From NCBI GenBank assembly GCA_964634685.1, contig CAZWLD010000009.1, positions 1-64,000 on the forward strand: a stretch of DNA of 64,000 bases, in the 5' to 3' direction. Of the stretch, positions 1-8,779 are shown in pieces. The notes below the pieces were generated by a model that saw only the letters and a program-made list of their open reading frames with translations, made no database searches and was not told where the DNA came from. Position 1 is the stretch's first letter. Each line of letters begins with the position of its first letter. Origin of the DNA: CAZWLD01 sp964634685 (GTDB lineage Bacteria; Bacillota_I; Bacilli_A; Acholeplasmatales; JAEDCM01). Both the position numbers and the translations under genes were made by a program.

Positions 1-148
1 CTAAATCCTTTATTTGATCATAATTCTCTTCCACAACACCTATAACATAATTAAGAGCAGAATTATAAATGGCCATCGTATCAGCTACAATCGCTCTAAG
101 TTTCTTATTCACATTAACAACCTCAACTGAGTAGCTAACAACAGCCAT
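1..148 (-). CDS. N-terminal fragment of an unidentified protein (runs off window)
   Basis: An open frame of 49 codons starts at ATG 148 and continues past the left edge. An AGGA-type ribosome site lies about 10 bases upstream. The visible N-terminus has a short beta-like stretch (MAVVSYSVEVVNVNKK) and then a helix with the pattern IYNSALNYVI. An N-terminal strand followed by a YN..L helix is reminiscent of the start of TnpB/IS605 OrfB-type proteins, but no catalytic part is in view, so that identity is only a guess. No neighbour supports it. Confidence 0.5.
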   Translation of the reverse strand, partial: MAVVSYSVEVVNVNKKLRAIVADTMAIYNSALNYVIGVVEENYDQIKDL

Positions 149-247
149 TAGATATCATCCTTTCTTTATATCGTCATTACATTATCATTCGTTGTGGCAA
201 TATAAGACATAATCATAACCTTTACCATACTTACTCTTTCAAGAAAA

Positions 248-256
248 TTATACCAT
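248..256 (-). promoter_or_regulatory. Extended -10 promoter for the left-edge gene
   Basis: Read on the minus strand the bases are TGGTATAAT, a perfect extended -10 element, about 100 bases upstream of the ATG at 148. No good -35 is present at 17 bp, which is normal for extended -10 promoters. The rest of 149-363 is AT-rich and shows no other feature. Confidence 0.4.
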
Positions 257-363
257 AAATCGCAACATAATCATAGTAAAATATGAAATTTTTATGCAAA
301 ATATATGGATTTATAAAAATCTAATGACATATGCAAAATATTAATCTCTTTTTACTCTTTTTT

Positions 364-409
364 ATAAAAAAAGCCTTACTCACAAATTAATAAATGAGTG
401 TGCGGCTTT
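364..409 (-). terminator. Rho-independent terminator overlapping the end of the small secreted protein gene
   Basis: On the minus strand AAAGCC pairs with GGCTTT and an inner ACTCA/TGAGT stem is present, followed by a run of T. The hairpin includes the last codons and stop of the gene ending at 380. Confidence 0.7.
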
Positions 410-748
410 GGTTTCATCAAACGAACTTCTAGTTGTAATAGCTATGTATGAATCAGTAGAATCATATATATACACTTTATAATCATGTACAGAAGTTCCA
501 TTATTTCCAATAGACCCTTTATTTATACCCGATGTGTTTTTATACCAAATAGTACTAGAAAATGAAGATACATTTCTAGGAGCATTAACAAAAGTATGTT
601 TTCCAGATCCCCAACCAGTTGTTGGAAATGTATATGAAAAACTAATCATAGTATTGTTTACATTTGAATTTTCTGCAATAACATTCCGTGATTTAAAAAG
701 AGTAAGACAAATAATCAAAATAAAACATAAGCAAGAAATTTTTTTCAT
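380..748 (-). CDS. Small secreted protein of unknown function
   Basis: This 122-residue protein has a clear Sec signal peptide: a KK start, a hydrophobic core around residues 6-17, and likely cleavage after VIA near residue 25. The mature part of about 95 residues is rich in Ser, Thr, Asn and Tyr, has a GWGSG turn, no cysteines and no recognised domain. The start is supported by a GAGGGG ribosome site 5 bases upstream. It is monocistronic, with its own strong promoter and a terminator that overlaps the stop codon. It could be a secreted peptide effector or small surface protein; I do not recognise the family. Confidence 0.6.
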   Translation of the reverse strand: MKKISCLCFILIICLTLFKSRNVIAENSNVNNTMISFSYTFPTTGWGSGKHTFVNAPRNVSSFSSTIWYKNTSGINKGSIGNNGTSVHDYKVYIYDSTDSYIAITTRSSFDETKAAHSFINL

Positions 749-765
749 TATGACCCCTCATCTAT

Positions 766-794
766 ATTTTATCATATTTAAAGAATTAAGTCAA
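766..794 (-). promoter_or_regulatory. Strong sigma-A promoter of the small secreted protein gene
   Basis: Minus strand: -35 TTGACT (789-794), a 17-bp spacer, and -10 TAAAAT (766-771) preceded by TG to give an extended -10. The start codon is 18 bases further on, so the leader is very short. Confidence 0.75.
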
Positions 795-1066
795 CAAAAG
801 CCCCAAAATAAGCATTTTTTTACGAATTTATTAGTGCTTTTTGTTTAATTAAGTCTATAAAAAAGCAATTATTCAATAAAATTTCTTTGCATAAAAATTA
901 TACAAAATAACCCCCAAATATGAACATTATTCGAAAAAAAACAAGGCAAATATAAAATAAGTTCTCGATATGATAACGTTATTATAAATTTTTTTTGGTT
1001 TTTTCGTTTTAAAAAAATTAGTTTTGATTTATAATATAGATAAAGAAAAAACGATTCTAAAATTAA
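795..1066. other. Intergenic AT-rich stretch upstream of rnjA
   Basis: No coding frame, RNA gene or hairpin with a T tract is apparent. A plausible -10 (TATAAT, 1030-1035) lies 45 bases before the RNase J start but has no good -35, so the rnjA promoter remains uncertain. Confidence 0.4.
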
Positions 1067-1080
1067 TAAGGAGTATAAAA

Positions 1081-2763
1081 ATGATTAAATCGAACACTTT
1101 AAAAGCATCTGAAATTGCAATTTTTGCTCTTGGTGGTTTAGGTGAGGTCGGAAAAAACACTTATGTTATCGAATACCAAAATCAAATTTTTATTATTGAT
1201 GCTGGTATGCTTTTTCCTGATGAGCATTTGCTAGGAGTAGATTATGTTATTCCAGATTATCAATATCTAATTGACAATCAAGAAAAAATTGTTGGTCTTT
1301 TCATAACGCATGGTCATGAGGATCACATCGGGGGAATTCCTTTTCTTCTCAAAAAGGTGAAAATTCCAAAAATTTACGCAGCCGGCGTCACTGTTGATCT
1401 AATTGAAAACAAGCTTCAGGAATATGATGGTCTAACCCCAACTATCGTCGAATACAAAAGCAACTATAGCTTCAAATTTAAAGGAGTTGAGGTAACGTTC
1501 ATTAGAATGAACCATTCAATTCCCGACAGCTTTGCCATTGTTTTTAAAACATCCCTTGGCTATATTATTCATACAGGTGATTTTAAAATTGATTTTACGC
1601 CAATTGGTCCCGCCGCTGAATATGAGAAGCTAGCTAAGCTTGGAAGCGAAGGTGTTTTATGTCTTCTTGCGGATAGTACCAATGCGATGCTTGATGGCTT
1701 TACAATTAGTGAATCGAAGGTTAGTTCTTCAATCAAGGAGGTTTTCAGCAAAATTGAAAATCGAATTTTAGTTGCAACCTTTGCCTCAAATATCTATCGA
1801 ATCCAACAAATCGTCGAAGCATCTGTTGCGAATAATCGTAAAATTGCTGTCTTTGGTCGTTCAATGGATAAAGCCATTGAGCTAGGACAACAAATCGGTT
1901 ATATCAAAGCCCCAAAAGGAACATTTATTGATGCGCAGGCTATCAATAACTATCCCGCCAATCAAATAACCATTTTATGTACTGGTTCCCAGGGCGAGCC
2001 CCTAGCCGCTTTATCAAGAGTTGCTTTTGGAACGCATCGTCAAATCAAGCTTATCCCCGGCGATACGGTCATCTTCTCTTCTTCACCAATTCCTGGAAAC
2101 TCCGGTGGCGTTAATAGAACCATTAATATGCTCTTCAAAAAGGGCGCAGATGTTATTATCAATAGTCCTTTAACCGATACCCATACTAGTGGTCATGGTG
2201 CAGCAATGGAGCTAAAGCTTCTTCAAAGTCTTGTTAAGCCAAAATATTTTATGCCAATTCATGGCGAACATCGAATGCTAAAAACGCATGCCGATTTAGC
2301 TGTATCCGTTGGCGTAAAAAGAGAGAATACCTTTGTTTTAGATAATGGTGATGTTTTAGTAATCGGTAAGGATAAAGCTCGCATTGCGGGAAAGGTTCAA
2401 GCTGGAGATGTCTATGTTGATGGTAGTGGCATCGGAGATATTGGAAATGTTGTCATCAAGGAACGCAAGCTTTTAAGTGATGATGGTTTATTATCCTTAA
2501 TAATTACAATCAATGCCAAAAAACTAGAATTAGCTATTCCGCCAACAATCGTTTCTCGTGGATTCATCTATATGAAATCAAACGAAGATTTCACAAATAA
2601 TTTAATTAAGGCTAGCTCAAATCTAATCAATTCCGAATTAAAAAAGATGAAGGTATTAAATACTGTGTACTTAAAAAATCTCATTGCGGAGCTATTATCT
2701 AAATTAATATATAACTATACAGAAAGAAAGCCAATGATTATTCCAATCATTATGACAGTATAA
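1081..2763 (+). CDS. rnjA: Ribonuclease J
   Basis: RNase J is a cytosolic metallo-beta-lactamase/beta-CASP enzyme with endo- and 5'-3' exonuclease activity, central to mRNA turnover and rRNA maturation in Bacilli. The protein shows the family start (ALGGLGEVGKN), the zinc motif THGHEDHIGG, the HTGDFKID motif, the DSTNA motif, and the C-terminal beta-CASP His region (PIHGEHR). I place the start at ATG 1081, preceded by AAGGAG at 7-8 bases; the frame is open from a TTG at 1024, but that has no ribosome site. The resulting 560 residues match the usual family length. It stands alone and ends in a strong hairpin terminator. Confidence 0.95.
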   Translation: MIKSNTLKASEIAIFALGGLGEVGKNTYVIEYQNQIFIIDAGMLFPDEHLLGVDYVIPDYQYLIDNQEKIVGLFITHGHEDHIGGIPFLLKKVKIPKIYAAGVTVDLIENKLQEYDGLTPTIVEYKSNYSFKFKGVEVTFIRMNHSIPDSFAIVFKTSLGYIIHTGDFKIDFTPIGPAAEYEKLAKLGSEGVLCLLADSTNAMLDGFTISESKVSSSIKEVFSKIENRILVATFASNIYRIQQIVEASVANNRKIAVFGRSMDKAIELGQQIGYIKAPKGTFIDAQAINNYPANQITILCTGSQGEPLAALSRVAFGTHRQIKLIPGDTVIFSSSPIPGNSGGVNRTINMLFKKGADVIINSPLTDTHTSGHGAAMELKLLQSLVKPKYFMPIHGEHRMLKTHADLAVSVGVKRENTFVLDNGDVLVIGKDKARIAGKVQAGDVYVDGSGIGDIGNVVIKERKLLSDDGLLSLIITINAKKLELAIPPTIVSRGFIYMKSNEDFTNNLIKASSNLINSELKKMKVLNTVYLKNLIAELLSKLIYNYTERKPMIIPIIMTV

Positions 2764-2798
2764 AAAAAGCGGATTTATTTATTTAATCCGCTTTTTTT
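2762..2798. terminator. Bidirectional rho-independent terminator between rnjA and the TIR gene
   Basis: A perfect 9-bp stem AAGCGGATT/AATCCGCTT (2767-2775 and 2785-2793) is flanked by an A run on the left and a T run on the right. It can therefore terminate both rnjA and the converging TIR operon. Confidence 0.85.
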
Positions 2799-2823
2799 AT
2801 AGAGTAATATATTAAAATAAAGA

Positions 2824-5175
2824 TTAGTACTTATCATCATAAGGAGTATTCTCAACCCCTTCGTCTTGTAGCTTAGTTACCATACGGTCCAATCTCGATT
2901 TCCACATTTTTTTAAACCATTTTTTCTTTCCGAATATTTTTACAATTGTTGGACTTATTGCATAATATAGCTTTATAAACATTCTTCCATGCCATGTCTT
3001 GTCCAATTTAAAATCGCGAAAACGCCTAAGTGTCCAAACCTCAGGGCAATCATAAGAGCCATAAACACAAGTTGCAATATAGCAACCTGCTTTCCTATCT
3101 GGTTGAGTAGCTTCATATGTTAAGCCATTATAATTATAAACAAATGGATTAACTTCATACTCAACACTACTAGTTGATATTTTATTAACATATGCCCAAT
3201 CTTTAAATTGTTTTTGGATTTTGTCTCTTTCCCTTTTTTCGTATTCAGAAAATTCATAATAAAAATGTAGTAAAGTATAGGTAGAATCATTGATTTTATA
3301 CAAAAGATCGTACCATAAAGTATATGTAAATTTCAAAGTTGAACGGCCAAGGCTAATATCAAGATGGTCATTGATGCAAATAATGTCCTTAGTATAAATT
3401 GTTCTAAAATTTAAACCTTCAATATCAAAAATCACTTTATCTTCATATAAGGTAATAACCGTCTTACGATTTAATATATACCCTCCTGAAACAGTGATTT
3501 TAGTCAATTCTAAAAATGAAGATTCAGAAATATCATTTCTAGATAACTTAGCCCAGCTTTCTAAAAGAGGTATCGCTACTTTATATTCATTTTCGGTTAC
3601 AATTTTTATCTGCATTTTAACCACATTGAAGACTTGTTCACTTATCTCAAAGATTTCCTTTTTGTTAGAAAGTGATTCACCATATAAATCAACAAATTGA
3701 ACTAGGTTTGAAGACATTTCGCAATAAGAAGTGAATTTCGATTCTTTTATATTATAAGCTTCAAATGACACTCGTTTAAAATAATCTCCAACAAAATTAA
3801 ATAAAATGATAGTGTTTTTTTCTAGTCTGTTACAAAATGCATCATATTGTTCTTTTATTGAATCATTTTTCTTTGACATTTCTCTAATAATAGGTAATCC
3901 TAATTCAGTTACTGGATTTATTGCCTTTTTAACATCCGTTTCTGATAACCCGGCATCAGACAATTTATCAAATTGTAATCTAGACTCGATGGCATTAATA
4001 ATGCAATCAGCGAATAGTTTTTGTTCATTTTCGGAGGTTACATTTCCACATATATCAAAGTGACTTCTTTGATAATCACTACTCATTATTAAAAATAGCC
4101 TTCCATAGAAATTGTTGGAATCCTCTTCAAGAATACCATCTCCAAACTTTTTTAAATTAGGGTGTTTTTCACCATAAATAACTATATTATGAGATTTTAA
4201 ATACTCTAAACCTTTTTTTGTTAATGATGATATCTTATTAATAATTTGTGTTTCTTCTTCATTCTTTTTATTCTCATTAGGCTTTTTAATGATTTTTTTA
4301 ATTCCTCTTACAACATCATTAATAAACCCAATTTTGCTCATATCCTGTGCTTGTAAATGCGAGAATTCCTCTGGCAATTCGTATGCATCCATATCCTTAT
4401 AGCAAGGTATAAGCATCTTACTATGATCATTTTTCATCATCTTAAGGAATCGAGACCATTCATTTTTTACCCATACAGCATTAAAATATTCAGGCTTTGT
4501 TCCTATAGAAAGCATGACCTTAGCTGAATTTAGCGCTGCAAAAATAATTGGCTCATATGCACTCCCAAGTTTATCCTCAAGAGTAATAGCTGCATAAAAA
4601 ACCTTAAATCCTTCATTTGTAAGATTATGGTAAATTTCATTTGCAATCACACTATCTTTTGTTCTATTTCCGCTTGAGTCAGTTTCCTTGTAACAAATAA
4701 ATACATCATAAGGCTCTTCGTTTGCAGAAATTGCAAGAATTCCTTTCTGAATTTCATCAATTTGCATTGCTTCCTTTTCATAGATTGTACGTTGTACAAC
4801 ATCGGCATATTGAAGAGCCTTTTTGTAATAATCATCCGCAACAATTGATTCGTATGATGTTCTATGACATGTAGGTATTCTTTTGTATGTTTTTGGATCC
4901 TCTACATACTCAATTCCAAATTTACAAAGAATAACACCCCAATATGCTTCAGACTCTCTTTCATCGTTTTGTATTATTTTTTCATAAATAGCTTCTGCTT
5001 TGTCAAATTCATTTTTTTGACGTAGTAAATTAGCTCGATTAAAAAGCCCTTGAATATTTTCATCTGTAGTACTTGGTAATGTTTGTTGGGTACCACAGTA
5101 TTCACATTCAACAACCTTTTCTCCTTCTGAAACTGAAAGCTCACCGCCACACATTTTACATTTATAAATAGCCAT
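2824..5175 (-). CDS. Zinc-ribbon / TIR-domain / CFI-box protein (putative NAD-cleaving effector)
   Basis: A 783-residue cytosolic protein. Residues 6-27 form a zinc ribbon (CKMCGG...CEYCG). Residues 40-145 are helical with a TPR-like repeat (FDKAEAIYEKII). Residues 155-298 form a TIR domain with the start YDVFICYKETD and the conserved W..NEW segment, where E239 sits at the position of the catalytic glutamate of NAD-cleaving TIRs. The middle (about 300-690) is unassigned. From residue 698 (CYIATCVYGS) there is a CFI-box-type C-terminal domain. It is the last gene of the SPFH operon, 15 bp after the DUF2971-like gene. Known bacterial TIRs often degrade NAD on infection; an effector role here is inferred. 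Confidence 0.8.
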   Translation of the reverse strand: MAIYKCKMCGGELSVSEGEKVVECEYCGTQQTLPSTTDENIQGLFNRANLLRQKNEFDKAEAIYEKIIQNDERESEAYWGVILCKFGIEYVEDPKTYKRIPTCHRTSYESIVADDYYKKALQYADVVQRTIYEKEAMQIDEIQKGILAISANEEPYDVFICYKETDSSGNRTKDSVIANEIYHNLTNEGFKVFYAAITLEDKLGSAYEPIIFAALNSAKVMLSIGTKPEYFNAVWVKNEWSRFLKMMKNDHSKMLIPCYKDMDAYELPEEFSHLQAQDMSKIGFINDVVRGIKKIIKKPNENKKNEEETQIINKISSLTKKGLEYLKSHNIVIYGEKHPNLKKFGDGILEEDSNNFYGRLFLIMSSDYQRSHFDICGNVTSENEQKLFADCIINAIESRLQFDKLSDAGLSETDVKKAINPVTELGLPIIREMSKKNDSIKEQYDAFCNRLEKNTIILFNFVGDYFKRVSFEAYNIKESKFTSYCEMSSNLVQFVDLYGESLSNKKEIFEISEQVFNVVKMQIKIVTENEYKVAIPLLESWAKLSRNDISESSFLELTKITVSGGYILNRKTVITLYEDKVIFDIEGLNFRTIYTKDIICINDHLDISLGRSTLKFTYTLWYDLLYKINDSTYTLLHFYYEFSEYEKRERDKIQKQFKDWAYVNKISTSSVEYEVNPFVYNYNGLTYEATQPDRKAGCYIATCVYGSYDCPEVWTLRRFRDFKLDKTWHGRMFIKLYYAISPTIVKIFGKKKWFKKMWKSRLDRMVTKLQDEGVENTPYDDKY

Positions 5176-5190
5176 ATTTTTCCCTCTTCC

Positions 5191-6033
5191 TTAATTAATT
5201 TTGTTATTTAAATACTTACTATATTTTTCTCGTAAGCTCCAATTTAATTTTTCTTTATATTTACTTTTAATCAATTTATATTTCATTCGAATATCTTCTT
5301 GTGAAATAGGATTATCTTCACTACAATTAGGTGACAACACTACTTTTGGATCATTTTTTTCACAATCAATTGCTAAATCAATATAGCATTCATCATCTAA
5401 TAATTCTAATTGCTCCTGGCTCAAATTAGCTTTATCAATTTCTATAACTAATCGGCATTCATTTTCATAAGCCCATCCATATAGTTTTGCATAATAATCA
5501 AGTTTCCCATTTTGTATATCAAAAGGGAAATCATTAATAGAAGCATTTTTTAATCCATATATGGATTTCTTTAGTATTAAATTCTTATTATCATCACCAA
5601 CATATATAACATCAATCATTTCAATTCGGAATTTTCCCTTAGGAATATTTAAAACAAAAGTATCATCGCGTGAAATATTAATTTCATTTGTTTTGGTAAT
5701 CAAGTCTTTTATTATAGACTTAGTAAATGTAAGCATAAAGCCCTCTTCTGAAGGATCAGAATATAACATCCACATAGCGATATTTTCACTTTTTGAATAA
5801 GTAAAAGATTTAACAAATCGAATTTTACCATCATTACACAGATTATCACGATCAATTATATCGTTCCAACTAGTTCCTCTTGTTAATCTAATACTCGATT
5901 TTTTAAGCGTTTCAACAATTGATTTTCTATCCCCATAAAATGAATACTGGTCGTGATCTATCCCTTTTTTCTTCAATTCATTATACAAATCATCCTTCGA
6001 CTTAATACCCTTAAAAAAATCTTCTCTTGGCAT
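5191..6033 (-). CDS. DUF2971-like protein
   Basis: This 280-residue soluble protein carries the pattern typical of DUF2971: a Ser-Phe segment, then ENIAMWMLYSD...GFMLTF (about residues 83-106), and later W.YE.ECRLVIEID. The biochemical role of DUF2971 is not established. It often occurs in accessory and defence-like contexts. The start ATG has a GAGGTAA ribosome site. It lies between the membrane protein and the TIR protein with gaps of 12 and 15 bp, so it is translated from the same transcript and probably acts with them. No signal peptide or membrane helix is present. Confidence 0.65.
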   Translation of the reverse strand: MPREDFFKGIKSKDDLYNELKKKGIDHDQYSFYGDRKSIVETLKKSSIRLTRGTSWNDIIDRDNLCNDGKIRFVKSFTYSKSENIAMWMLYSDPSEEGFMLTFTKSIIKDLITKTNEINISRDDTFVLNIPKGKFRIEMIDVIYVGDDNKNLILKKSIYGLKNASINDFPFDIQNGKLDYYAKLYGWAYENECRLVIEIDKANLSQEQLELLDDECYIDLAIDCEKNDPKVVLSPNCSEDNPISQEDIRMKYKLIKSKYKEKLNWSLREKYSKYLNNKIN

Positions 6034-6045
6034 ATACTATTACCT

Positions 6046-6765
6046 CTATTTTTGCTTAGAAGCTTTTGCTTTTTGGTTTCTTTCCTTCAATAAAATTATT
6101 AACTCATCAATATCACTAAAAATTGAATCAATAATACCAGTTGATATATTTCTTTTTAGTAATTCACAATTTTTATAAATCTCTTCCTCTATTTCTCCCA
6201 ATGAATCATTTGATACCGGATCACTGTATTTTACTTCTTCAACTAGTAATCCTAGCTTTATACGAATAGATTCTTCTGTCACCTTATTTGCTAATGTTTC
6301 TAAATCAACTCTCAAATCCGAAATAAATTTGGTAGTATTTGGTAAAGAATTTTCAATTTTAATTATTTCCTGCTTGTAAGAATCCGTCATAATCAAACCA
6401 ATTGAAGTTAATCCAATCAAAATTGACTCAATGACAATAATAATCCAATAATCTACTAAAACAAAGGAATTAAGAGTAAATAGGGCAATGCAAAGAACCA
6501 TTTGAATTAACATGTATAAATATCCTAATCGGATAATTGGCCAACCATATATTTTGCTTTTGTATGTGTTTGTCTCATTCAAACCATAATGTGCAATAAA
6601 TGGTTGAGAAATGATACTCAACAAGCCACAAATCCAAAGAATCCAAAAGGAAGCCTCTGATTTATGAGCAAAAGGAATAGCAAGAGCTAAAATATTATAA
6701 ACAACTCCAATAATAATTACGATAGCAATATATTTCTTAAAATTTTTATTCATTTTCTTATCCAT
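6046..6765 (-). CDS. Membrane protein with cytosolic coiled-coil tail (SPFH operon)
   Basis: This 239-residue protein has four predicted membrane helices in the first 130 residues (around 13-31, 40-58, 78-99 and 106-127). A charged helical tail of about 110 residues follows, probably cytosolic and suited to protein-protein contact. No enzymatic motif is seen. The gene begins 3 bp after the SPFH stop codon, so the two are tightly coupled. It may anchor the SPFH/TIR complex at the membrane. I do not recognise a named family. Confidence 0.6.
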   Translation of the reverse strand: MDKKMNKNFKKYIAIVIIIGVVYNILALAIPFAHKSEASFWILWICGLLSIISQPFIAHYGLNETNTYKSKIYGWPIIRLGYLYMLIQMVLCIALFTLNSFVLVDYWIIIVIESILIGLTSIGLIMTDSYKQEIIKIENSLPNTTKFISDLRVDLETLANKVTEESIRIKLGLLVEEVKYSDPVSNDSLGEIEEEIYKNCELLKRNISTGIIDSIFSDIDELIILLKERNQKAKASKQK

Positions 6766-6768
6766 CCT

Positions 6769-8499
6769 TTACTCAGGCTTCTTGGTACCACAATTGGGGC
6801 AAAAATTTGTTAATATATTATTCTGTCCACAAGAGCAATTCCAACCTTTTGACTCTTCAGGCTTCTTTGAACCGCAATTTGGGCAAAAACGTGTCATTAT
6901 GTTATTTTGCCCACAAGAGCAATTCCAACCTTTTGACTCTTCCGGTTTCTTCGAACCACAATTTGGACAAAAATTAGTCACTATGTTACTTTGACCACAT
7001 TGGCAATTCCAGCCAAAAGAAGATGAGCCAATTTGCGATGCTGAATTAATAATAGGATTAATTGTATCTTTTGCCATTCCCATAACACTGCCAACAGCAC
7101 CCATAGTAACACCTAACCCAACAACATCTCCAAGAATGCTAGAGGCAAAACCTGCAGCACCTCCTTGAGGCATATTCTCCATCGCAGAAAGTGATACTTG
7201 TCGTCTCGTTTCATCTTGATATGTATATCCCTTCATTTGCATTTCCTGGGCCTCTGCTTGTGCTTTTAATCGATAGGCTTCAGCCTTTGCTTGAGCAGCA
7301 ATTATTTCCTCCTGAGCTCCTGTTTGTGCTTCAACTACTCTTCTTTGCTGCTCAGCCAAGGCTACATTTTTCTTTATTTGCTCATTACGAACTAATAAAT
7401 ACTGTTCAGCATACTGTTCCTTCATTTTTCTAAAATTTGGATCATCATCTGGTGTAACAACATGTAAAATATAAAATTCTGGTATATGCATACCATAATC
7501 CTCAAGAGTTTTATTGATTTCTATCTTCATAGAATTAGACAATGTTTCTAAATGCTCATCTACTTCTAAAATATTGATACTATTTTCCTTAATATGTTTA
7601 GCCAAAATGCTCTTTACTTTTGAAATAACTAAAGCCTTAAATTTGCCAGATACAACTTTGATATCATAAGGATTATTAATTATATCTGTATTTCTCAATT
7701 CAGAAGTAGTTCCAACTAGCTTTAATAGTAGTTTTCGAGAATTTACTACCCTAATATTGAACTCTCCATAGGCACCAAGTTCAATAGATAACCCTGATAT
7801 TGGATCAAACATTCTAACTTTAGTATCTGTTCCCCATTTAATTCCCGTTTGAGTGACCATATTAATGAAGTAAACTTCTGAGTGAAATGCAACTTCACTA
7901 TCAAATGGCAATTTATATAAGTTTTGCAATAAAGGCAATTTTTCTGTTGCTAATGTATATCTTCCTGCCCCAAAACAATCAAGCGCTTGCCCATCACGGA
8001 AAAATATTGCTTCTTGGGATTCATGGACGATTAATTGAGAGCCAAGATTAAAATCTTCAATAGGATGCTTCCATACTAATACATTATTGGGTCCCTCATA
8101 TTTTATAACGCTTGCAAATCCTTTTTCCTTTATAGATTCTCTTGCAATAACCTCTTGGACATCCAAATGCTCTTTACAGAGGGGACAAACATAGCTCTTT
8201 GCAGATTTATCTACTTGTAGTTTACATGAACAAGAAGGACAATTTATGTATACATAGTTCATCCTACTTTCCGATGTAACAATTTTATTTTTACATACAG
8301 GGCAATTTGCAGAATCTCCTTTAGCTTGATCGTACATTACCGAATTACCACAATGTGGACAATCTTTTATTGCGAAGCGATCTTTCCTAACATCAATGAC
8401 TTTTCCACATTTACATTCTAAATATTTATTTGAAAAAAAACCAATAGATGCCTCCTGATAAGATCCGCATTTAGGACATTCAATAATAAATTTAGCCAT
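6769..8499 (-). CDS. SPFH (band 7)-like protein flanked by zinc ribbons
   Basis: A 576-residue protein. The N-terminal 115 residues hold three cysteine-pair zinc ribbons (CPKCG...CKCG, CPHCG...CPVC, CPSC...CPLC). An SPFH/band-7 domain of the virion-core/YdjI-like kind spans about 125-370, then an Ala/Gln/Glu-rich coiled coil (about 375-435) and a Gly/Ala-rich stretch that may touch the membrane. Three near-identical 28-residue zinc ribbons (GWNCSCGQNN...CPNCG) close the protein. SPFH proteins form large membrane-associated rings. It is first in the operon and is read from the poly-G promoter, so a scaffold or sensor role for the downstream TIR protein is likely but inferred. Confidence 0.8.
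   Translation of the reverse strand: MAKFIIECPKCGSYQEASIGFFSNKYLECKCGKVIDVRKDRFAIKDCPHCGNSVMYDQAKGDSANCPVCKNKIVTSESRMNYVYINCPSCSCKLQVDKSAKSYVCPLCKEHLDVQEVIARESIKEKGFASVIKYEGPNNVLVWKHPIEDFNLGSQLIVHESQEAIFFRDGQALDCFGAGRYTLATEKLPLLQNLYKLPFDSEVAFHSEVYFINMVTQTGIKWGTDTKVRMFDPISGLSIELGAYGEFNIRVVNSRKLLLKLVGTTSELRNTDIINNPYDIKVVSGKFKALVISKVKSILAKHIKENSINILEVDEHLETLSNSMKIEINKTLEDYGMHIPEFYILHVVTPDDDPNFRKMKEQYAEQYLLVRNEQIKKNVALAEQQRRVVEAQTGAQEEIIAAQAKAEAYRLKAQAEAQEMQMKGYTYQDETRRQVSLSAMENMPQGGAAGFASSILGDVVGLGVTMGAVGSVMGMAKDTINPIINSASQIGSSSFGWNCQCGQSNIVTNFCPNCGSKKPEESKGWNCSCGQNNIMTRFCPNCGSKKPEESKGWNCSCGQNNILTNFCPNCGTKKPE
6772..7014 (-). repeat. Three tandem 84-bp repeats encoding zinc ribbons
   Basis: Units at 6931-7014, 6847-6930 and 6772-6846 (the last is incomplete) each encode one CxC...CPNCG ribbon. 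The last two units are almost identical in DNA, which points to recent duplication and possible copy-number change. Confidence 0.85.
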
Positions 8500-8573
8500 A
8501 TATGATACTTCCTTTCTTTATTAATAATTGCAGTATTTTACAAAATATAAGATAATATTATATAGTTTATTTC

Positions 8574-8600
8574 ATTATACCCCCCCCCGACCTTTGTCAA
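8574..8600 (-). promoter_or_regulatory. Promoter with poly-G spacer (putative phase-variable switch) of the SPFH-TIR operon
   Basis: Minus strand: a perfect -35 TTGACA (8595-8600) and a perfect -10 TATAAT (8574-8579) are separated by only 15 bp, made of AAGGTC plus nine G. The best spacer is 17 bp, so adding two G would give an ideal promoter while the present length should be weak. The SPFH start codon is about 70 bp downstream. Confidence 0.85.
8580..8588. repeat. Homopolymer tract of nine G (minus strand) / C (plus strand)
   Basis: This is the only long G/C homopolymer that I see in this AT-rich window. Its position between -35 and -10 makes slipped-strand length change directly affect promoter spacing. 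Confidence 0.9.
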
Positions 8601-8745
8601 TATTTTTGGAAAATATTATCAAAAATTGTCATCTGCGCAAACATTGCAAACAAAAATCAAAAAAACAGGTTTTCTCTTTATGGCGCGAAAATTACAAATC
8701 TAAACAACATATATTTTCAATCAAAAATCAATATTTTTTCTGTAT

Positions 8746-8779
8746 AAAAAAAATAGGCTTCACAAAATGTGAAGACTAT
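8746..8779 (-). terminator. Terminator downstream of the AAA ATPase gene
   Basis: On the minus strand ATAG.CTTCAC pairs with GTGAAG.CTAT around an ATTTT loop, with one G/A mismatch and a run of eight T afterwards. It would end transcripts from the ATPase gene before the poly-G promoter. The rest of 8601-8892 is AT-rich and shows nothing else. Confidence 0.7.

Noticed and set aside
6782..7433. Two plus-strand frames opposite the SPFH gene
   Set aside because: They are antisense shadows of the zinc-ribbon repeats and coiled coil; no ribosome sites.
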